Shown here piece by piece: positions 5,809 through 6,426 of a stretch of DNA of 6,426 nt. The notes beneath the pieces were generated by a model. The model did not search any database and was not told the origin of the DNA. It saw nothing but the letters and a program-made list of their open reading frames with translations. Source of the DNA: Zavarzinia sp. (GTDB lineage Bacteria > Pseudomonadota > Alphaproteobacteria > Zavarziniales > Zavarziniaceae); contig JAQVKV010000144.1 of the NCBI GenBank assembly GCA_028694545.1, forward strand, positions 1 to 6,426. Direction: 5' to 3'. The position numbers were made by a program, and so were the translations under genes. Within the stretch, counting starts at the first letter, position 1. Every line of letters begins with the position of its first letter.

Positions 5809-5884
5809 GTCTTCCCGGCGAAAGCCGGGATCTCGTCCGATGGAGCCCCTGTCGTCGAAAGCTCCCGGCCTGCGCCGGGACGAC
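5809..5884. repeat. Dyad intergenic repeat, copy 2 (REP-like double hairpin)
   Basis: The outer ends GTCTTCCCGGC (5809-5819) and GCCGGGACGAC (5874-5884) are inverted repeats with one mismatch. Each half is also a perfect hairpin. The left is TCCCGGC (5813-5819), loop GAAA, GCCGGGA (5824-5830). The right is TCCCGGC (5863-5869), loop CTGC, GCCGGGA (5874-5880). The RNA could fold as two hairpins or one long stem. It lies directly after livM and may stabilise the operon's 3' end or act in termination, though no T-run follows either stem. Orientation matches copy 1 at 117-196. Confidence 0.8.
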
Positions 5885-5899
5885 GCGGTGGGGGAGAGG

Positions 5900-5928
5900 T
5901 TGCGGGGCCGGGGGCTTCGGCGTATGAC
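5900..5928 (+). promoter_or_regulatory. Possible sigma-70-type promoter for the HD hydrolase
   Basis: TTGCGG (5900-5905) and TATGAC (5923-5928) are separated by exactly 17 bp, and a transcript would begin about 27 bp before the ATG at 5962. Three of six and four of six bases match consensus. It fits a separate transcription unit after the dyad repeat, but it is a match by eye only. Confidence 0.3.
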
Positions 5929-5961
5929 GGGCGCCTTTCCCTCGGTCACCGGTGATGGGCG

Positions 5962-6426
5962 ATGAACGAAAACCGCGTCTGGCAGCGTTTCCTTTCCGGC
6001 CGCCGGCTCGACCTCGCCAATCCGGCCTCCTTCGATTTCGAGGATACGGATCTGGCGCTCGGCCTGTCGCGGGTGGCGCGCTGGAACGGGGCGACGCGGG
6101 GCGAATACGCCTATTCCGTGGCCCAACATTCCCTCGACGTCCTGGCCGAGGTCCGGCGCGCGACGCCTGCTTCCAAGCTCTCCCTCAAGCTCGAACTCGC
6201 GAGCTTGCTGCATGACGCCTGCGAAGGCTTGCTCGGCATGGATGTCATCACGCCGCTGAAGCCCTTCCTCGGCCCCGCCTGGCGGCAGCTGGAGGATGGC
6301 GTGCAGCGCGCGGTCCATGCACGCTATGGCTTGCCGTTCCCCCTTCCGGCGGAGATGACGAAGCGGATCAAGAAGGCGGACCGGGCGCTTGCCGCGACCG
6401 AGGCCGTGCAACTTGTCGGCCTGACG
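5962..6426 (+). CDS. HD-domain phosphohydrolase (YfbR-like), 3' truncated by the window
   Basis: An open frame from ATG 5962 runs to the window end without a stop, giving 155 residues that begin MNENRVWQRFLSGRRLDLAN. This opening, then GLSRVARWNG (34-43), is typical of alphaproteobacterial HD hydrolases related to the 5'-deoxynucleotidase YfbR. Metal ligands expected in the HD fold are visible: H56 in VAQHS, H84-D85 in LLHDACE, and D140 in KKADRALAATEA; E88 is the usual catalytic-site acid. Family members dephosphorylate nucleotides, but the substrate here is not shown. HDACEG and GMDVITPLKP differ from the more usual HDAPEY and GDMISPFK. The ribosome site is weak (GGTGATGGG just upstream). 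It is separated from livM by 165 bp with a repeat and a possible promoter, so it is probably not part of the transport operon. Confidence 0.85.
   Translation, partial: MNENRVWQRFLSGRRLDLANPASFDFEDTDLALGLSRVARWNGATRGEYAYSVAQHSLDVLAEVRRATPASKLSLKLELASLLHDACEGLLGMDVITPLKPFLGPAWRQLEDGVQRAVHARYGLPFPLPAEMTKRIKKADRALAATEAVQLVGLT

Noticed and set aside
5809..5884. Dyad repeat copy 2 considered as a strong intrinsic terminator of the operon
   Set aside because: Both stems are perfect, but neither is followed by a T-tract, so it was kept as a repeat with possible 3'-end stabilising role.
117..5884. The two dyad repeats considered as transposon ends or a CRISPR remnant
   Set aside because: There is no transposase, target-site duplication or regular repeat-spacer spacing. 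Only two copies occur, both in gaps between genes, in the pattern of dispersed intergenic repeats.
4684..6411. 575-codon - strand open frame spanning livM, the repeat and the HD hydrolase
   Set aside because: It crosses two well-supported + strand genes and an intergenic repeat, and its translation is extremely E/R/D/G-rich without a domain, so it is a shadow frame.

Overview
The window is high-GC DNA with strong third-position G/C bias, almost certainly from an alphaproteobacterium. Support comes from the codon bias, the close resemblance of the transporter proteins to those of Rhizobiales/Rhodospirillales, and the GTCNTCCCGGC...GCCGGGACGAC intergenic dyad elements common in that class. The species cannot be named from sequence alone. 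There is no tRNA, rRNA, CRISPR array, transposase or phage gene.

Layout. Bases 1-90 are the last 29 codons of a + strand gene ending in a receiver domain, probably a hybrid sensor histidine kinase. Convergent to it, on the - strand (220-882), is a complete NarL/LuxR-family response regulator. A 253-bp divergent intergenic region (883-1135) holds the regulator's ribosome site, a CCTA-AG-TAGG dyad and a sigma-54-like GG-N10-GC element. From 1136 to 5796 runs a five-gene + strand operon for a branched-chain amino acid/HAAT-type ABC importer, in the order ATPase (LivG), ATPase (LivF), periplasmic binding protein, permease (LivH), permease (LivM). LivG and LivF overlap by 8 bp, LivH and LivM are 2 bp apart, and short leaders (55 and 40 bp) flank the binding-protein gene. 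After a 165-bp gap with a second copy of the dyad repeat comes the 5' part (5962 to the window end) of an HD-domain phosphohydrolase gene.

How the genes may work together. The binding protein captures a small solute in the periplasm. LivH and LivM form the membrane channel, and LivG and LivF power uptake. The adjacent kinase and regulator are plausible sensors and controllers of the transporter, since the regulator is transcribed divergently from the operon; this is inferred from position only. The substrate is unknown. The family takes up branched-chain and other amino acids, amides, urea, and in some alphaproteobacteria aromatic or other organic acids. The HD hydrolase is probably an unrelated housekeeping gene.

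The window is mostly a conventional transporter locus. The items most worth checking are the two similar dyad repeats bracketing the regulator-transporter block, the candidate regulatory sites in the divergent region, and the unusual start-site geometry of the regulator and of LivG. I did not find convincing evidence of a wholly new system.
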